A DNA stretch of 64,000 bases, from assembly GCA_030693065.1 (NCBI GenBank), contig JAUYBL010000033.1:20446-84445 (forward strand). The letters are read 5' to 3'. Of the stretch, positions 26,033 to 34,141 are shown in pieces. The notes under the pieces are model-generated. The model was given only the letters and a program-made list of their open reading frames with translations, had not been told where the DNA came from and did no database searches. Each line of letters starts with the position of its first letter. The first letter of the stretch is position 1. Source of the DNA: Methylococcaceae bacterium. GTDB taxonomy: Bacteria; Pseudomonadota; Gammaproteobacteria; Methylococcales; Methylomonadaceae. The position numbers were made by a program, and so were the translations under genes.

Positions 26033-27172
26033 ATGTCCGAATTGTTAGCGGTACCTCAAGGCGAGTTTGCACTAGACCGATTACCTAAACGACCTAAAGA
26101 AATGCTGCGGGCCTGGGATGCGGCAGACGAATATGTGCTTGAACATCTATCTGAGCAGCAACTCTTATCTGCAGATGCACGGATCTTAATCGTCAATGAT
26201 ACCTTTGGGGCGCTGGCTGTGGCGTTAAATGACTTTCAGCCCTCTGCTATGTCCGATTCCTGGTTATCACAACAAGCAACTCGATTGAACCTCCAGATCA
26301 ATAATTTGCCCGAAAACAGTGTCAAGCTGATCAACAGTCTTGAAGCACTAGAGGGCGTTTTTGATCTGGTGTTAATTAAAACGCCAAAAACCATGGCGCT
26401 ATTGGAATATCAGTTAATTCGGTTACGCGACCACCTAACACTTACCAGCCAGATTATTGTCGCGGGCATGATTAAAAACTTGCCTCCATCGGTTTGGAAA
26501 TTAACAGAACGTTTAATCGGGCCGACGACAACATCGTTGGCAAGAAAAAAAGCTCGCCTAATTTTTTCCCAACCGGATGCCGGACTGACCATCCCTGCTA
26601 ATCCTTATCCTGTAATTTATCAACTCGAAGGGACCCGCTATTCGATCAGCAACCATGCCAATGTCTTCTCGCGAGATAGCCTAGACATCGGCACGCGCTT
26701 TTTCTTGCAGCATTTGCCTGTCAATCAAGATGCCAAAGACATAGTTGATTTGGGATGCGGTAATGGCGTGGTCGGATTGATAGCCGCGACTAAAAATCCA
26801 GGCGCCACGCTCCATTTTGTTGACGAATCATTTATGGCGGTAGCGTCGGCGCAAGATAATTTTTATCAAGGTGTGGGGCAGGGGCGTCAAGCCTCATTTC
26901 GTGTGGGTAATGGCCTAAGTGATTTTGCTAAAAAATCGGCTGATTTGATTTTATGTAACCCACCGTTTCATCAGCAACATACGATCGGCGACCAGATTGC
27001 ACAAAGTATGTTCAGGCAAGCCAGAAACGTGTTGCGGCAAGGTGGTGAATTATGGGTAATTGGCAATCGACATTTAAACTATCATGCCGATCTTAAAACG
27101 TTATTTGGCAATTGCACTGTAGTAGCGGCTAATGCCAAATTTGTCATTTGGAAGGCACAGCTGAGGGAATAG
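26033..27172 (+). CDS. rlmG: 23S rRNA (guanine(1835)-N(2))-methyltransferase RlmG
   Basis: The 379-residue protein has two tandem methyltransferase-like domains. The N-terminal one is degenerate (WDAADEYVLEHL, ARILIVNDTFGAL). The C-terminal one is active-looking, with IVDLGCGNGVVGL and the N6/N2-type catalytic motif NPPFHQ. This layout matches RlmG rather than RsmC. It methylates G1835 of 23S rRNA. The ATG at 26033 fits the RlmG N-terminus; a TTG at 26021 is the alternative. It follows efpL closely, so the two translation genes probably share a transcript. Confidence 0.9.
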   Translation: MSELLAVPQGEFALDRLPKRPKEMLRAWDAADEYVLEHLSEQQLLSADARILIVNDTFGALAVALNDFQPSAMSDSWLSQQATRLNLQINNLPENSVKLINSLEALEGVFDLVLIKTPKTMALLEYQLIRLRDHLTLTSQIIVAGMIKNLPPSVWKLTERLIGPTTTSLARKKARLIFSQPDAGLTIPANPYPVIYQLEGTRYSISNHANVFSRDSLDIGTRFFLQHLPVNQDAKDIVDLGCGNGVVGLIAATKNPGATLHFVDESFMAVASAQDNFYQGVGQGRQASFRVGNGLSDFAKKSADLILCNPPFHQQHTIGDQIAQSMFRQARNVLRQGGELWVIGNRHLNYHADLKTLFGNCTVVAANAKFVIWKAQLRE

Positions 27173-27181
27173 TTAAAAAAA

Positions 27182-27212
27182 ATCCCGGTAATCTTAATAA
27201 GGTTACCGGGAT
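27182..27212 (-). terminator. Rho-independent terminator
   Basis: A 10-bp perfect stem (ATCCCGGTAA / TTACCGGGAT) has an 11-nt loop. On the minus strand it is followed by eight T residues, so it best fits the end of the small minus-strand ORF at 27270-27422. It may also stop rlmG from the other side, less efficiently. Confidence 0.8.
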
Positions 27213-27269
27213 AAAACAAACAAGACGGGAGCGTCGATGTTTGTGTCAATACCAGGAGGTGGTAAACAG

Positions 27270-27422
27270 TTACTGGTGCAGCTTAGAACTTGAAAATATG
27301 TTGCTTAATACCGCTGCACTTGCAAATAAAACAGTTGAAACAATAAATTCGCCCGACATAAACCCAAACATGCCGAGGATAAATATCAGACTGATTAAAA
27401 TATCTCTTTGGAATGCGTTCAT
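27270..27422 (-). CDS. Small hydrophobic protein of 50 residues
   Basis: This short ORF starts MNAFQRDILISLIFILGMFG and ends FSSSKLHQ. It has two hydrophobic stretches (about 8-22 and 27-41) separated by MSGEFI, a likely membrane hairpin. AAAGGA lies 8 nt before the ATG. A promoter (TTGTCA-N17-TATAGT) lies upstream and a terminator lies 58 bp downstream. The complete set of signals supports a real gene. No family is recognised. Confidence 0.65.
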   Translation of the reverse strand: MNAFQRDILISLIFILGMFGFMSGEFIVSTVLFASAAVLSNIFSSSKLHQ

Positions 27423-27468
27423 TTTGTTAATCCTTTAAAAAGATTGGGATGAAATCGATTACGGGTTA

Positions 27469-27497
27469 ACTATAAAACCATAGTTATTTATTGACAA
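27469..27497 (-). promoter_or_regulatory. Sigma-70-type promoter of the 50-residue ORF
   Basis: On the minus strand TTGTCA (27497-27492) and TATAGT (27474-27469) are separated by exactly 17 bp. Transcription would start near 27462, about 40 nt before the ATG of the small membrane ORF. Confidence 0.6.
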
Positions 27498-27624
27498 TAG
27501 CAGCAAATATTGATTTATAGTTTCCTTATTAGGAATAATACGTAATTGCTATTGATTTAGAGGTGTTGCGAGGGCGATGCTGAGGAAGTAGCATCGCCGA
27601 TATGTCGTTTTAGTGATTGGGGTT

Positions 27625-28050
27625 TTAATTGCCGCAACCACCCGCACTTATTGGTTTTAATGTGGCGCTAACGTCTAGCGCACCATTGGTACATAGATCA
27701 TATTGACGCTGACCAGTTTGATGCAAGGTATAGCAATATCTGCCAGCATTAGCGTAGTCATAACATACCTCTTCTTTTTTCGCAGCGCCTTGTCCAGTCA
27801 CATTTACTGACCAGCTACCTACTTTGGATCTAGGATCGACTGGGTCATTTGGACCTTTTTTGTAATCCCATAACGTACCGTCTTTGTTATGCTCCTCTTG
27901 CCATTTATCACCGTTGCCCTTGGTTGCGCAGACTGTCTGACCTGTCAATATTTTCGATAAATTTTTCGTAGGTGGTGTGTTGCAATCAGCTATTGCTTCT
28001 CCAGCAATAGCTGTTAATAAGACACCTGCTACGATAATCATGTGCTTCAT
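27625..28050 (-). CDS. Secreted cysteine-containing hypothetical protein
   Basis: The 141-residue protein has a clear signal peptide (MKHMIIVAGVLLTAIAGEAIA, cleavage before Asp-Cys). The mature part has six cysteines, probably disulfide-linked in the periplasm, and motifs such as KWQEEHNKDGTLWDYKKG and CYDYANAGRYCYTLHQ. No family was recognised with certainty. It resembles small lipocalin-like or MliC-like exported proteins of proteobacteria only in a general way. It is monocistronic; a GCGATGCT inverted repeat with a short loop lies just downstream (27573-27596). Confidence 0.7.
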   Translation of the reverse strand: MKHMIIVAGVLLTAIAGEAIADCNTPPTKNLSKILTGQTVCATKGNGDKWQEEHNKDGTLWDYKKGPNDPVDPRSKVGSWSVNVTGQGAAKKEEVCYDYANAGRYCYTLHQTGQRQYDLCTNGALDVSATLKPISAGGCGN

Positions 28051-28410
28051 GTTGTTAACTCCGAAATTAGGTTATAAATTAAACAAAAAAGTACCAAATA
28101 CCGCTTAAATTCAAATGGTTTAAACGTGGCTAGCATAGCAGTTGACCTGCGTAGTTGCCAACAAACAAGGCTAAAGCTTAGGGCAAACGCATTAAAAACC
28201 TATTACAAACAAAACGCTAAAAACTATACTTTAGGAATTTAATTGGAGAACAGTTTGCTAATGGGTTAAATCTGTAGCTTGGCATGAATATCGACACCAG
28301 ACCCTACCTTATTTTCTAGGTACAACAATAATTATTTAACATAATATACATTATGCGCAGTTATAGGTGGTAATAATGGAACCCCGCCTTCCGGCTATCC
28401 GGTGCGTCAA

Positions 28411-28638
28411 TCAGCCCGTGTTGGGTGCGCCTGGGTCGATTAATAGTGTACGAATGGCTTGAGTTGGGTACTGACCAGTTTCATCAAACAAACCGTATCC
28501 ATGTGGGTAGCAGATCATCTGATAGAGGCACGTAGTTGGATTCAATCTAGGTTGATTGAATTGGCCGCCTTGTTGCTTGGCACTATTGCCAGATAAAGCA
28601 TCGTAAGACCACACCGGTAAACAGGCTAATGGTTATCG
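28411..28638 (-). pseudogene. RES-domain toxin remnant (MbcT-like)
   Basis: Directly after the antitoxin gene, a minus-strand frame of about 75 codons reads VWSYDALSGNSAKQQGG followed by QFNQP. This resembles the N-terminal part of RES toxins (W-x-LSG-x-GA-x3-GGRFN). After about residue 40 it departs from the family and ends in TGA at 28411, less than half the usual 150-230 residues. No ATG precedes it. It is most likely a truncated or frameshifted toxin. The stretch 28051-28410 upstream of the secreted-protein gene shows no other gene. Confidence 0.5.
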
Positions 28639-29007
28639 TCAAGCGTAACCACCATCAGCGATTCGCGCTAGATAGGCTTTTACAGCCTCTGTACGGCCTT
28701 CTTTGACCAGATCCTCTGCAGTTTTATCGTTCAAGTGTTGCGAACGAAACCAGGCAAATGCACGCCCTACTCCACCGGACCATTCCAATACTCGGTTGAT
28801 GATTTCTACTGTATCTCTTAAGCGTGCTTGTGTAGAACGACTTTTACTTCGAGAACTATTAGAAACAGAATCACAGGACAAGCCGATAACCTCGGCAAGA
28901 TCATTTTGAGTAATGTGTAATACCTTAGCCAAGGTTTTGGCAGCAATAAACCCTTCGTCTGAAATAACTTGATGCAGAAAACCATTGCTAGCCATAATAG
29001 CATCCAT
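28639..29007 (-). CDS. MbcA/ParS/Xre-type antitoxin (DUF2384)
   Basis: The 122-residue protein has an Xre-like N-terminal HTH (AKTLAKVLHITQNDLAEVIGLS) and the C-terminal MbcA/ParS DUF2384 domain, with RVLEWSGGVGRAFAWFRSQHL and KEGRTEAVKAYLARIADGG. Such antitoxins pair with RES-domain NAD-degrading toxins. The downstream partner here looks broken, so this may be an orphan antitoxin. The ATG at 29007 with AAGG upstream is chosen. A further in-frame start at 29046 adds 13 residues without support. Confidence 0.85.
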   Translation of the reverse strand: MDAIMASNGFLHQVISDEGFIAAKTLAKVLHITQNDLAEVIGLSCDSVSNSSRSKSRSTQARLRDTVEIINRVLEWSGGVGRAFAWFRSQHLNDKTAEDLVKEGRTEAVKAYLARIADGGYA

Positions 29008-29236
29008 AGCTGACCTTATAATGGTGCAAATTATAGGGCATCTCAAACTAACTACCCCTATTTATGCACGGTAAATTTGATAGCTAATTTTCATCAGCTC
29101 CTTGGCAATATCGTCCAAATATCGCATATGGACCTTTGCCAAAGAGAAATTGCCGTTACGAAGAGATCCTAGCTTCCCTATCTCATGTCGTCTGTTCCCG
29201 TGAGGAAGTAGACGCCTTTGCTTCATGATTTTCAGG

Positions 29237-30013
29237 CTAACCAAGCGTGAGAATACGCGGCCTCAATGGCATAACTTGAGAAATTTCAGGAAACAAACGA
29301 TCGGATTCCTTTTTAACCACGTGGTAGCATTCGCAGACCCGCTCTTCTAATCCCGGCCGGTTCAGCACAGTAATATGACCACGTCGGTAATTAATCAACC
29401 CCGCTATCTGTAATGTCCTGGCTGCTTCAGTAATGCTTTCGCGGCGCACACCGAGCATATGAGCAATTAATTCCTGGGTTATGTTCAACTCATACGAAGG
29501 GAGCCGGTCAAGGCACATTAGCAAAAAACGACACAGATGTTGATCTATGGAATGATGCCGGTTGCAAACCACAGTTTGTGCCATCTGAGTAATCAGGACA
29601 TGGATATAACGCAGTAATATATGTAGCAGCGCGCCGCCGTGATTACCCTCCATCCGCTCAAATTCCCTAAGTAGCGGATATTCACGGAGCCGGTATGCAT
29701 AGCCCGCACTAAGCACTACCGCCCGGTTAGGCATGGTTTCGCCCCCCATCAACAAGGCGACCCCTAAAATTCCCTCATTGCCAACCATCGCGATTTCTGC
29801 CGACGCGCCATTTTCCATAACATACAGCAGCGATACGATACAAGTCGTGGGGAAATATGCATAACGCAGCTTCTCCCCGGACTCGTAAAGGACTTCACCA
29901 AGCGGCATTGGCACCAGTTCCAGGAGTGGCAACAGATGCTCATATTCGACTACCGGTAGGGCGTTGATAAGATGGTTTTGCCGAGGACTGCTTTTAAGTT
30001 CCGTCTGAATCAT
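29237..30013 (-). CDS. Crp/Fnr family transcriptional regulator
   Basis: The 258-residue protein has a cyclic-nucleotide-binding-like beta-roll (about 30-140, with PLGEVLYESGEKLRYAYFP and MVGNEGILGVALLMGG), a long dimer helix and a winged HTH (LIAHMLGVRRESITEAAR). It lacks the Fnr-type N-terminal cysteine cluster, and the typical cAMP contacts are not obvious. It belongs to a group of Crp-like stress regulators whose ligand is unknown. Its gene lies at the edge of the region where the TGT-N4-TAGCG-N-ACAGA sites occur, so it is the best candidate to bind them (inference). Confidence 0.88.
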   Translation of the reverse strand: MIQTELKSSPRQNHLINALPVVEYEHLLPLLELVPMPLGEVLYESGEKLRYAYFPTTCIVSLLYVMENGASAEIAMVGNEGILGVALLMGGETMPNRAVVLSAGYAYRLREYPLLREFERMEGNHGGALLHILLRYIHVLITQMAQTVVCNRHHSIDQHLCRFLLMCLDRLPSYELNITQELIAHMLGVRRESITEAARTLQIAGLINYRRGHITVLNRPGLEERVCECYHVVKKESDRLFPEISQVMPLRPRILTLG

Positions 30014-30397
30014 CTTTAGGTGTTGGTCAACATTGCACGGTCTCTCCAGTAGGGTTAAACGGACAATTCCAGGATAAACAAGCGGGAGAACGTTATAACA
30101 ATATTTTTATTGAGCGGATATTCGTAGAACTACGCATAAATAGGTCGATATTAAAAGCTAGCCATTACCAACAAATCCGCAAAAATCTAGCCGATACTGC
30201 AACTCAAGGCGTTCTCCAATAATTCATTGCACTTACTCACTGTCCACAAAATCGACAGCATATGTAATCTTCCTTATGTTCTGTAGCGTACAGACAATGC
30301 CCACTCTTGCTATTAGGCTTTGCCTGGGCAAAAAACTTAAACACATAGAAACAGTGTCTAGTGTTTCGATATTTCCGTATACGAATAGGACATCCCC
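30014..30397. other. Intergenic region between crp-like and radical SAM genes
   Basis: No convincing gene is visible in these 384 bp between divergent genes. The region should contain both promoters. It holds one copy of the palindromic motif at 30277-30295. AGGACA lies 7 nt before the radical SAM start. Confidence 0.6.
30277..30295 (+). promoter_or_regulatory. Putative operator, TGT-N4-TAGCG-N-ACAGAC copy 1
   Basis: The sequence TGTTCTGTAGCGTACAGAC fits the consensus of the other copies and shares its last 12 bases exactly with copy 2 at 33115. It lies 103 bp upstream of the radical SAM gene and 264 bp upstream of the divergent Crp-like gene. Confidence 0.5.
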
Positions 30398-31828
30398 ATG
30401 GCTAGAACTCGACGCATCCATTTGATTAATCCGAGGGCGGATACCTTTGCTACCCGGCCACTATTTTTTGGCAAAGCGCTTTACTCACCCGTTGCGGGGC
30501 TACTCGCCGTGGCAGCACTGATCCCAAAAAATGATTATGAAATTATTCTGACTGACGAAAATATCGAATCCATAGATTTCGACTTGAAGGTCGATATGGT
30601 AGGCATCTCCGCGATGACATCTTATGTGAACCGAGGTTACGAGATTGCCGACGCCTTCCGGGCGCGCGGCATACCTGTAATTATGGGCGGCGTACATGTC
30701 AGTTATTTGCCCCAGGAGGCGCTTAAACATGCTGATGCGGTGGTAATTGGGGAAGCTGAGCTGGTCATGGACAAGGTTCTCGACGATCTACGCCACGGCC
30801 AATTAAATGGCATCTATAAGGCCGAAAACCTGCATTCGATGGTCGGAATGCCGATCCCTCGGCAAGGATTGCTGAAGAGCAACCGCTACATCAACAAGGG
30901 ATTTGTCCAGACTTCACGCGGCTGCCATCACGGTTGCACCTTTTGCGCCGAACCCACCATGTATGGCCTGCGCTTTCGTTACCGGCCCGTTGCTGATCTA
31001 ATCGCTGAGATAGAACACATGGATGAACGAATGATTTTGCTTAACGACGCCGACTTTTTCGGTACGCCGAAACGGGCTATGGAAGTGATGAAGGCATTTA
31101 AGGGGCGTGGCTTGAAATGGCAAGCGGCTGTTAACAGTCGCGATGCCCACGACGAACGTTTGCTGGAACTGGCGGCGGAAAGCGGTTGTTTTATGCTGTC
31201 CATCGGCTTCGAGTCCATCTCTAAGCAAACTCTACGTAATGTCCATAAGTGCCAGAACAATCCCGATTCTTATCATGAATTGGTCGAAAAATTGCACCGA
31301 TACGGCATTATGGCACTTGGCCTATTTATCTTCGGCTTTGAAGGTGATGAACCGTCAGTGTTCGACGAAACCCTAAAGTTCAATATCGACGCCAAATTCG
31401 ACATGTGCGGCTATTCGCTATTAACCCCCTATCCGGGCACCATCAACTGGTTTGAGATGATGCGGCGCAAGCAGATTGTCTCCTTTGATTGGAATAAATA
31501 CGATCAATCCCACATTGTTTTCAAACCAGCTGGGCTTTCGGCCGATCAACTCTATCGCGGATATTTGGACACCTATGACGGCTTTTATACCTTGCCGTCG
31601 ATGCTGCGCCGCTTTCCATGGGACGGCTCGCGCAATCGTTCGAACTGGAGTATCTACAACGCTTTTTTTCGTAAAGGTGGTGTCGTGACCCGCGACTTCG
31701 ATCAGTTGGTCGCCAGGCCGACGCCAGAACCTGAATTCGCGGCTATGCCGCCATTAATGCCGCAAAAAGCAGAGTGGCGAGAGCTAGTGATGGGGGCACA
31801 ACAGCAAGTCAGCGATAGCGGCTTCTGA
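30398..31828 (+). CDS. B12-binding radical SAM protein
   Basis: The 476-residue protein has an N-terminal cobalamin-binding-type domain (about 5-145: INPRAD, a GISAMTSY strand, IPVIMGGVHVSYLP). A radical SAM core follows with the 4Fe-4S motif C-x3-C-x2-C at Cys176, Cys180 and Cys183 (CHHGCTFC). The layout is that of the BchE/HpnP-like superfamily, which methylates or rearranges unactivated carbons. The C-terminal 90 residues have no clear assignment. It stands alone, so its substrate cannot be inferred. A putative operator lies 103 bp upstream. Confidence 0.88.
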   Translation: MARTRRIHLINPRADTFATRPLFFGKALYSPVAGLLAVAALIPKNDYEIILTDENIESIDFDLKVDMVGISAMTSYVNRGYEIADAFRARGIPVIMGGVHVSYLPQEALKHADAVVIGEAELVMDKVLDDLRHGQLNGIYKAENLHSMVGMPIPRQGLLKSNRYINKGFVQTSRGCHHGCTFCAEPTMYGLRFRYRPVADLIAEIEHMDERMILLNDADFFGTPKRAMEVMKAFKGRGLKWQAAVNSRDAHDERLLELAAESGCFMLSIGFESISKQTLRNVHKCQNNPDSYHELVEKLHRYGIMALGLFIFGFEGDEPSVFDETLKFNIDAKFDMCGYSLLTPYPGTINWFEMMRRKQIVSFDWNKYDQSHIVFKPAGLSADQLYRGYLDTYDGFYTLPSMLRRFPWDGSRNRSNWSIYNAFFRKGGVVTRDFDQLVARPTPEPEFAAMPPLMPQKAEWRELVMGAQQQVSDSGF

Positions 31829-31962
31829 ATAAATTTATACGTCGTACTTTTTGGTACTTTGAGCAATGTGACCGAAGATTTTTACCTTACCCTGACATAG
31901 GCTAGATAGCCGCCCGTACTTTCTACACGTGCTTGTTTGCTTAGTTCGGCTGATTCGAAAGA

Positions 31963-32121
31963 CTAGAAGAGGGCTCTAAAAATTGCACTTCGACTATTCG
32001 ACAAGCTCACAGCTCAGTACCCACAGGGTATAAATGCGAACGGTGGTTCGATTAAATCAATAACTTATCAGTTCGTGCTGAGCCTGTCGAAGCATGAATG
32101 GATAATTTTTAGAGGTTCCCT
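31963..32121. repeat. MITE-like inverted-repeat element, second type
   Basis: CTCTAAAAATT (31974-31984) and AATTTTTAGAG (32104-32114) are the inner parts of inverted ends that extend to CTAGAAGAGGG on the left and GTTCCCTA on the right. Inside lie TTCGACAAGCTCA and TGAGCCTGTCGAA in inverted order, the same core as in the 16854 element. It is about 155 bp and non-coding. Its right edge supplies the TAG stop of the GGDEF gene. It fills most of the gap downstream of the radical SAM gene. Confidence 0.65.
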
Positions 32122-32878
32122 AAATAATATTGTAGCTGTATGCCTTGGCAAGATACATGGCAATATCGGCTTGCTTGATTAGCTCACTACAATCTTGATC
32201 GTCGTTACGATAAACGACGCAGCTGATATTTGCGGCAACTTCAATAGCATTACCGTCCATTTCATAAGAGGCTGCCAGACAAGCGCGAATTTTCTCAATC
32301 ACGGCCGACACACATTCTTGTTCATCCATTTCTGGCAGCATTATTACAAATTCGTCACCGCCATAACGACAGGCGGTGTCACTATAACGAATACTGGCAG
32401 TTAAACGTTCTGCAACTTGCTGTAAAACTCTATCCCCTGCCGCGTGCCCAAAATCATTATTAACGCTTTTTAATGTATCTAAATCGATAAACAGTAGCGC
32501 CACTCGCTTATGTTGTCGTGCGGCCTGCACTAGCGCCTGTTTAAGCCGGTCAGTCAGTAAGCTTCGATTAGGCAATCCGGTTAACTTGTCGTGATACCCA
32601 AAGTGGCTGACGAGAGCGCATTTTTTTGCAAGTCTAATCAGTTTTCGATTGAGAGAAGCATTAGTTTCCACAAGCGACACATTTTGCTCTTGCAAAACCT
32701 TCGCTTGCTGTTGGCTTGTTTCCAGTGCTTGCTTAAGTTCCACTAGCTCGCAGGATTGCTGTAGTTGGTTACCAATAGAGTGCTCAGTGCCCTTTTGCTT
32801 ATTGGCATCATTGGGATACTTGCTAGCTAGCCCTGTCGTGGGACTATGGTGTGCGCCGTATAAATTATGTTTTTTCAT
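32120..32878 (-). CDS. Diguanylate cyclase (GGDEF), soluble
   Basis: The 252-residue protein has a coiled-coil N-terminus (about 30-85, LKQALETSQQQAKVLQEQN) and a GGDEF domain (about 90-250) with DKLTGLPNRSLL, LFIDLDTLKSVND and the intact active site RYGGDEFVIML. No transmembrane segment or separate sensor domain is seen. It would make cyclic-di-GMP, perhaps after dimerisation through the coiled coil. The TAG stop lies within the end of an inverted-repeat element. A degenerate operator-like site lies 93 bp upstream. Confidence 0.9.
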   Translation of the reverse strand: MKKHNLYGAHHSPTTGLASKYPNDANKQKGTEHSIGNQLQQSCELVELKQALETSQQQAKVLQEQNVSLVETNASLNRKLIRLAKKCALVSHFGYHDKLTGLPNRSLLTDRLKQALVQAARQHKRVALLFIDLDTLKSVNNDFGHAAGDRVLQQVAERLTASIRYSDTACRYGGDEFVIMLPEMDEQECVSAVIEKIRACLAASYEMDGNAIEVAANISCVVYRNDDQDCSELIKQADIAMYLAKAYSYNII

Positions 32879-32970
32879 TGGTTTTATACTTTAGATAGTG
32901 GTACGAGGCGTCCATTTTCCCAATCGTTTTCCCTAGGTTTTTATTGTATGGGGCAAAGCGGGATTCGTTC

Positions 32971-32989
32971 AGTGCGCTAGCGTACGCAG
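32971..32989 (+). promoter_or_regulatory. Putative operator, degenerate copy
   Basis: AGTGCGCTAGCGTACGCAG keeps the TAGCG-T-AC centre and the spacing of the other copies but differs in the outer bases. It lies 93 bp upstream of the diguanylate cyclase gene. Confidence 0.3.
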
Positions 32990-33114
32990 TAGAAAAAACT
33001 CCTCAACATAAACTTATAACGCCAAGTGAGAGAATGAAATTTACTCGAAGAGATAGCTACTGGAGATAGCTACTGCAATAGGCAGGCAAATTAAGGGAAA
33101 AGCTATCGTCGATC

Positions 33115-33133
33115 TGTACGATAGCGTACAGAC
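33115..33133 (+). promoter_or_regulatory. Putative operator, TGT-N4-TAGCG-N-ACAGAC copy 2
   Basis: TGTACGATAGCGTACAGAC is the most symmetrical copy: TGTACG and CGTACA form a 6-bp palindrome around ATAG. It lies 294 bp upstream of the TRL-like lipoprotein gene and 237 bp upstream of the divergent GGDEF gene. Confidence 0.5.
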
Positions 33134-33426
33134 GGGCTATTAGCTACCGAGTAGATGTATGAAACCGGTGGACAGTGTCTTTAGCTGTATGTGAGGCGGT
33201 GTTGGCGAGCACGAACAAAACTATTGTGCGCGATACCAATTTGAAGATTGAGGAAGCAAAAGGCCATACCCTACTTCTTATCGGGTCCAACGATCCGAGC
33301 CTTTGTAAAAGTACCATCGGATAATTATGTGGTCCTGACAAACTGAGATGGGCACACCATTACAGAACCATTCAATAGATATGGGCGATTAAGCCCATTA
33401 ATTTTTTATTTTTTTGGAGAATAGCT

Positions 33427-33873
33427 ATGGCTTTGAATCAAATCGAAGACACATCGGTAGAACTTAATGGAGAATTTGGGCAGAAATGGCAGCACGGCCT
33501 GATAAACACTCCCGATAAAGCCGCAGGGCAAAGACGAGCAACCACGAGAATGTTATTGATTCCCAGCGTAATGAGCCTTGTAGTCGGTCTCAGTGGCTGC
33601 ATGATCGTCGATTCGCCGATTAAGGGTGTTCTGGGTACCGAGGTTATCTGGGGTGATATAGCGACCGGGGAAGCTGGTTCTTCTAACCCAGCCGCGACAA
33701 AAGAAGGCAAAGCCTGTGCAGAGTCCATCTTGGGCTTACTGGCACGTGGCGATGCCAGTGTTCGCGCGGCCAAGGAAAATGGCAAAATTACAGAAGTTAC
33801 TTCAGTGGATCACTCAGCGAGGAACTTACTTAATATTGTCGGCGAGTGGTGCACGATCGTGAAGGGCCGCTAA
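33427..33873 (+). CDS. TRL-like lipoprotein with N-terminal extension
   Basis: The 148-residue protein contains an internal lipoprotein-like signal (MLLIPSVMSLVVGLSGC, Cys58) followed by a TRL-like domain: SPIKGVLGTEVIWGD, KEGKACAESILGLLARGDAS and an ending with VGEWCTIVKGR. A strong ribosome site (GGAGAATAGCT) fits the ATG at 33427, which leaves 41 polar residues before the signal. An ATG at 33550 would give a normal lipoprotein but lacks a clear ribosome site. TRL-like proteins are exported and of unknown function. The gene lies in the motif-bearing region. Confidence 0.7.
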   Translation: MALNQIEDTSVELNGEFGQKWQHGLINTPDKAAGQRRATTRMLLIPSVMSLVVGLSGCMIVDSPIKGVLGTEVIWGDIATGEAGSSNPAATKEGKACAESILGLLARGDASVRAAKENGKITEVTSVDHSARNLLNIVGEWCTIVKGR

Positions 33874-34141
33874 GCGCCTTGCACTTGATTGATGAGATGG
33901 CACCTATAAGGAGGACTCGGCGAGTAATTAAGTCTGCCCGACGCAGAACGGGTGACAGTTTGCCGAGTTCGTCGGCGTTTATCATCGTCCCGATGGTGAG
34001 CGCGAAATTCAAGTCGATACTCATACCAGGACAGGCCTGTCGACTGAAACTCACTCATCGCGCGAATATCACAATCCGCTGCACTTGCGAGATCGTCTTT
34101 GGATGTCCACCGGCTTTGAATCACTTCGACAGCCCAGTCCG

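Larger units (their letters stand above)
32879..33426. other. Long intergenic region with operator-like sites
   Basis: No gene could be supported in these 548 bp between the divergent GGDEF and TRL-lipoprotein genes. The region contains one clear motif copy (33115-33133), one degenerate copy (32971-32989) and a tandem GATAGCTACTG direct repeat (33048-33075). Confidence 0.6.

Noticed and set aside
27148..27438. 96-codon plus-strand frame after rlmG
   Set aside because: It overlaps the rlmG end, crosses a terminator hairpin and is antisense to a better supported small gene.
27573..27596. GCGATGCT inverted repeat as terminator of the secreted-protein gene
   Set aside because: No T run follows on the minus strand, so it is only a hairpin of unknown role.
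29062..29244. 60-residue minus-strand frame between the antitoxin and Crp-like genes
   Set aside because: It overlaps the regulator gene, has no clear ribosome site and no recognisable content.
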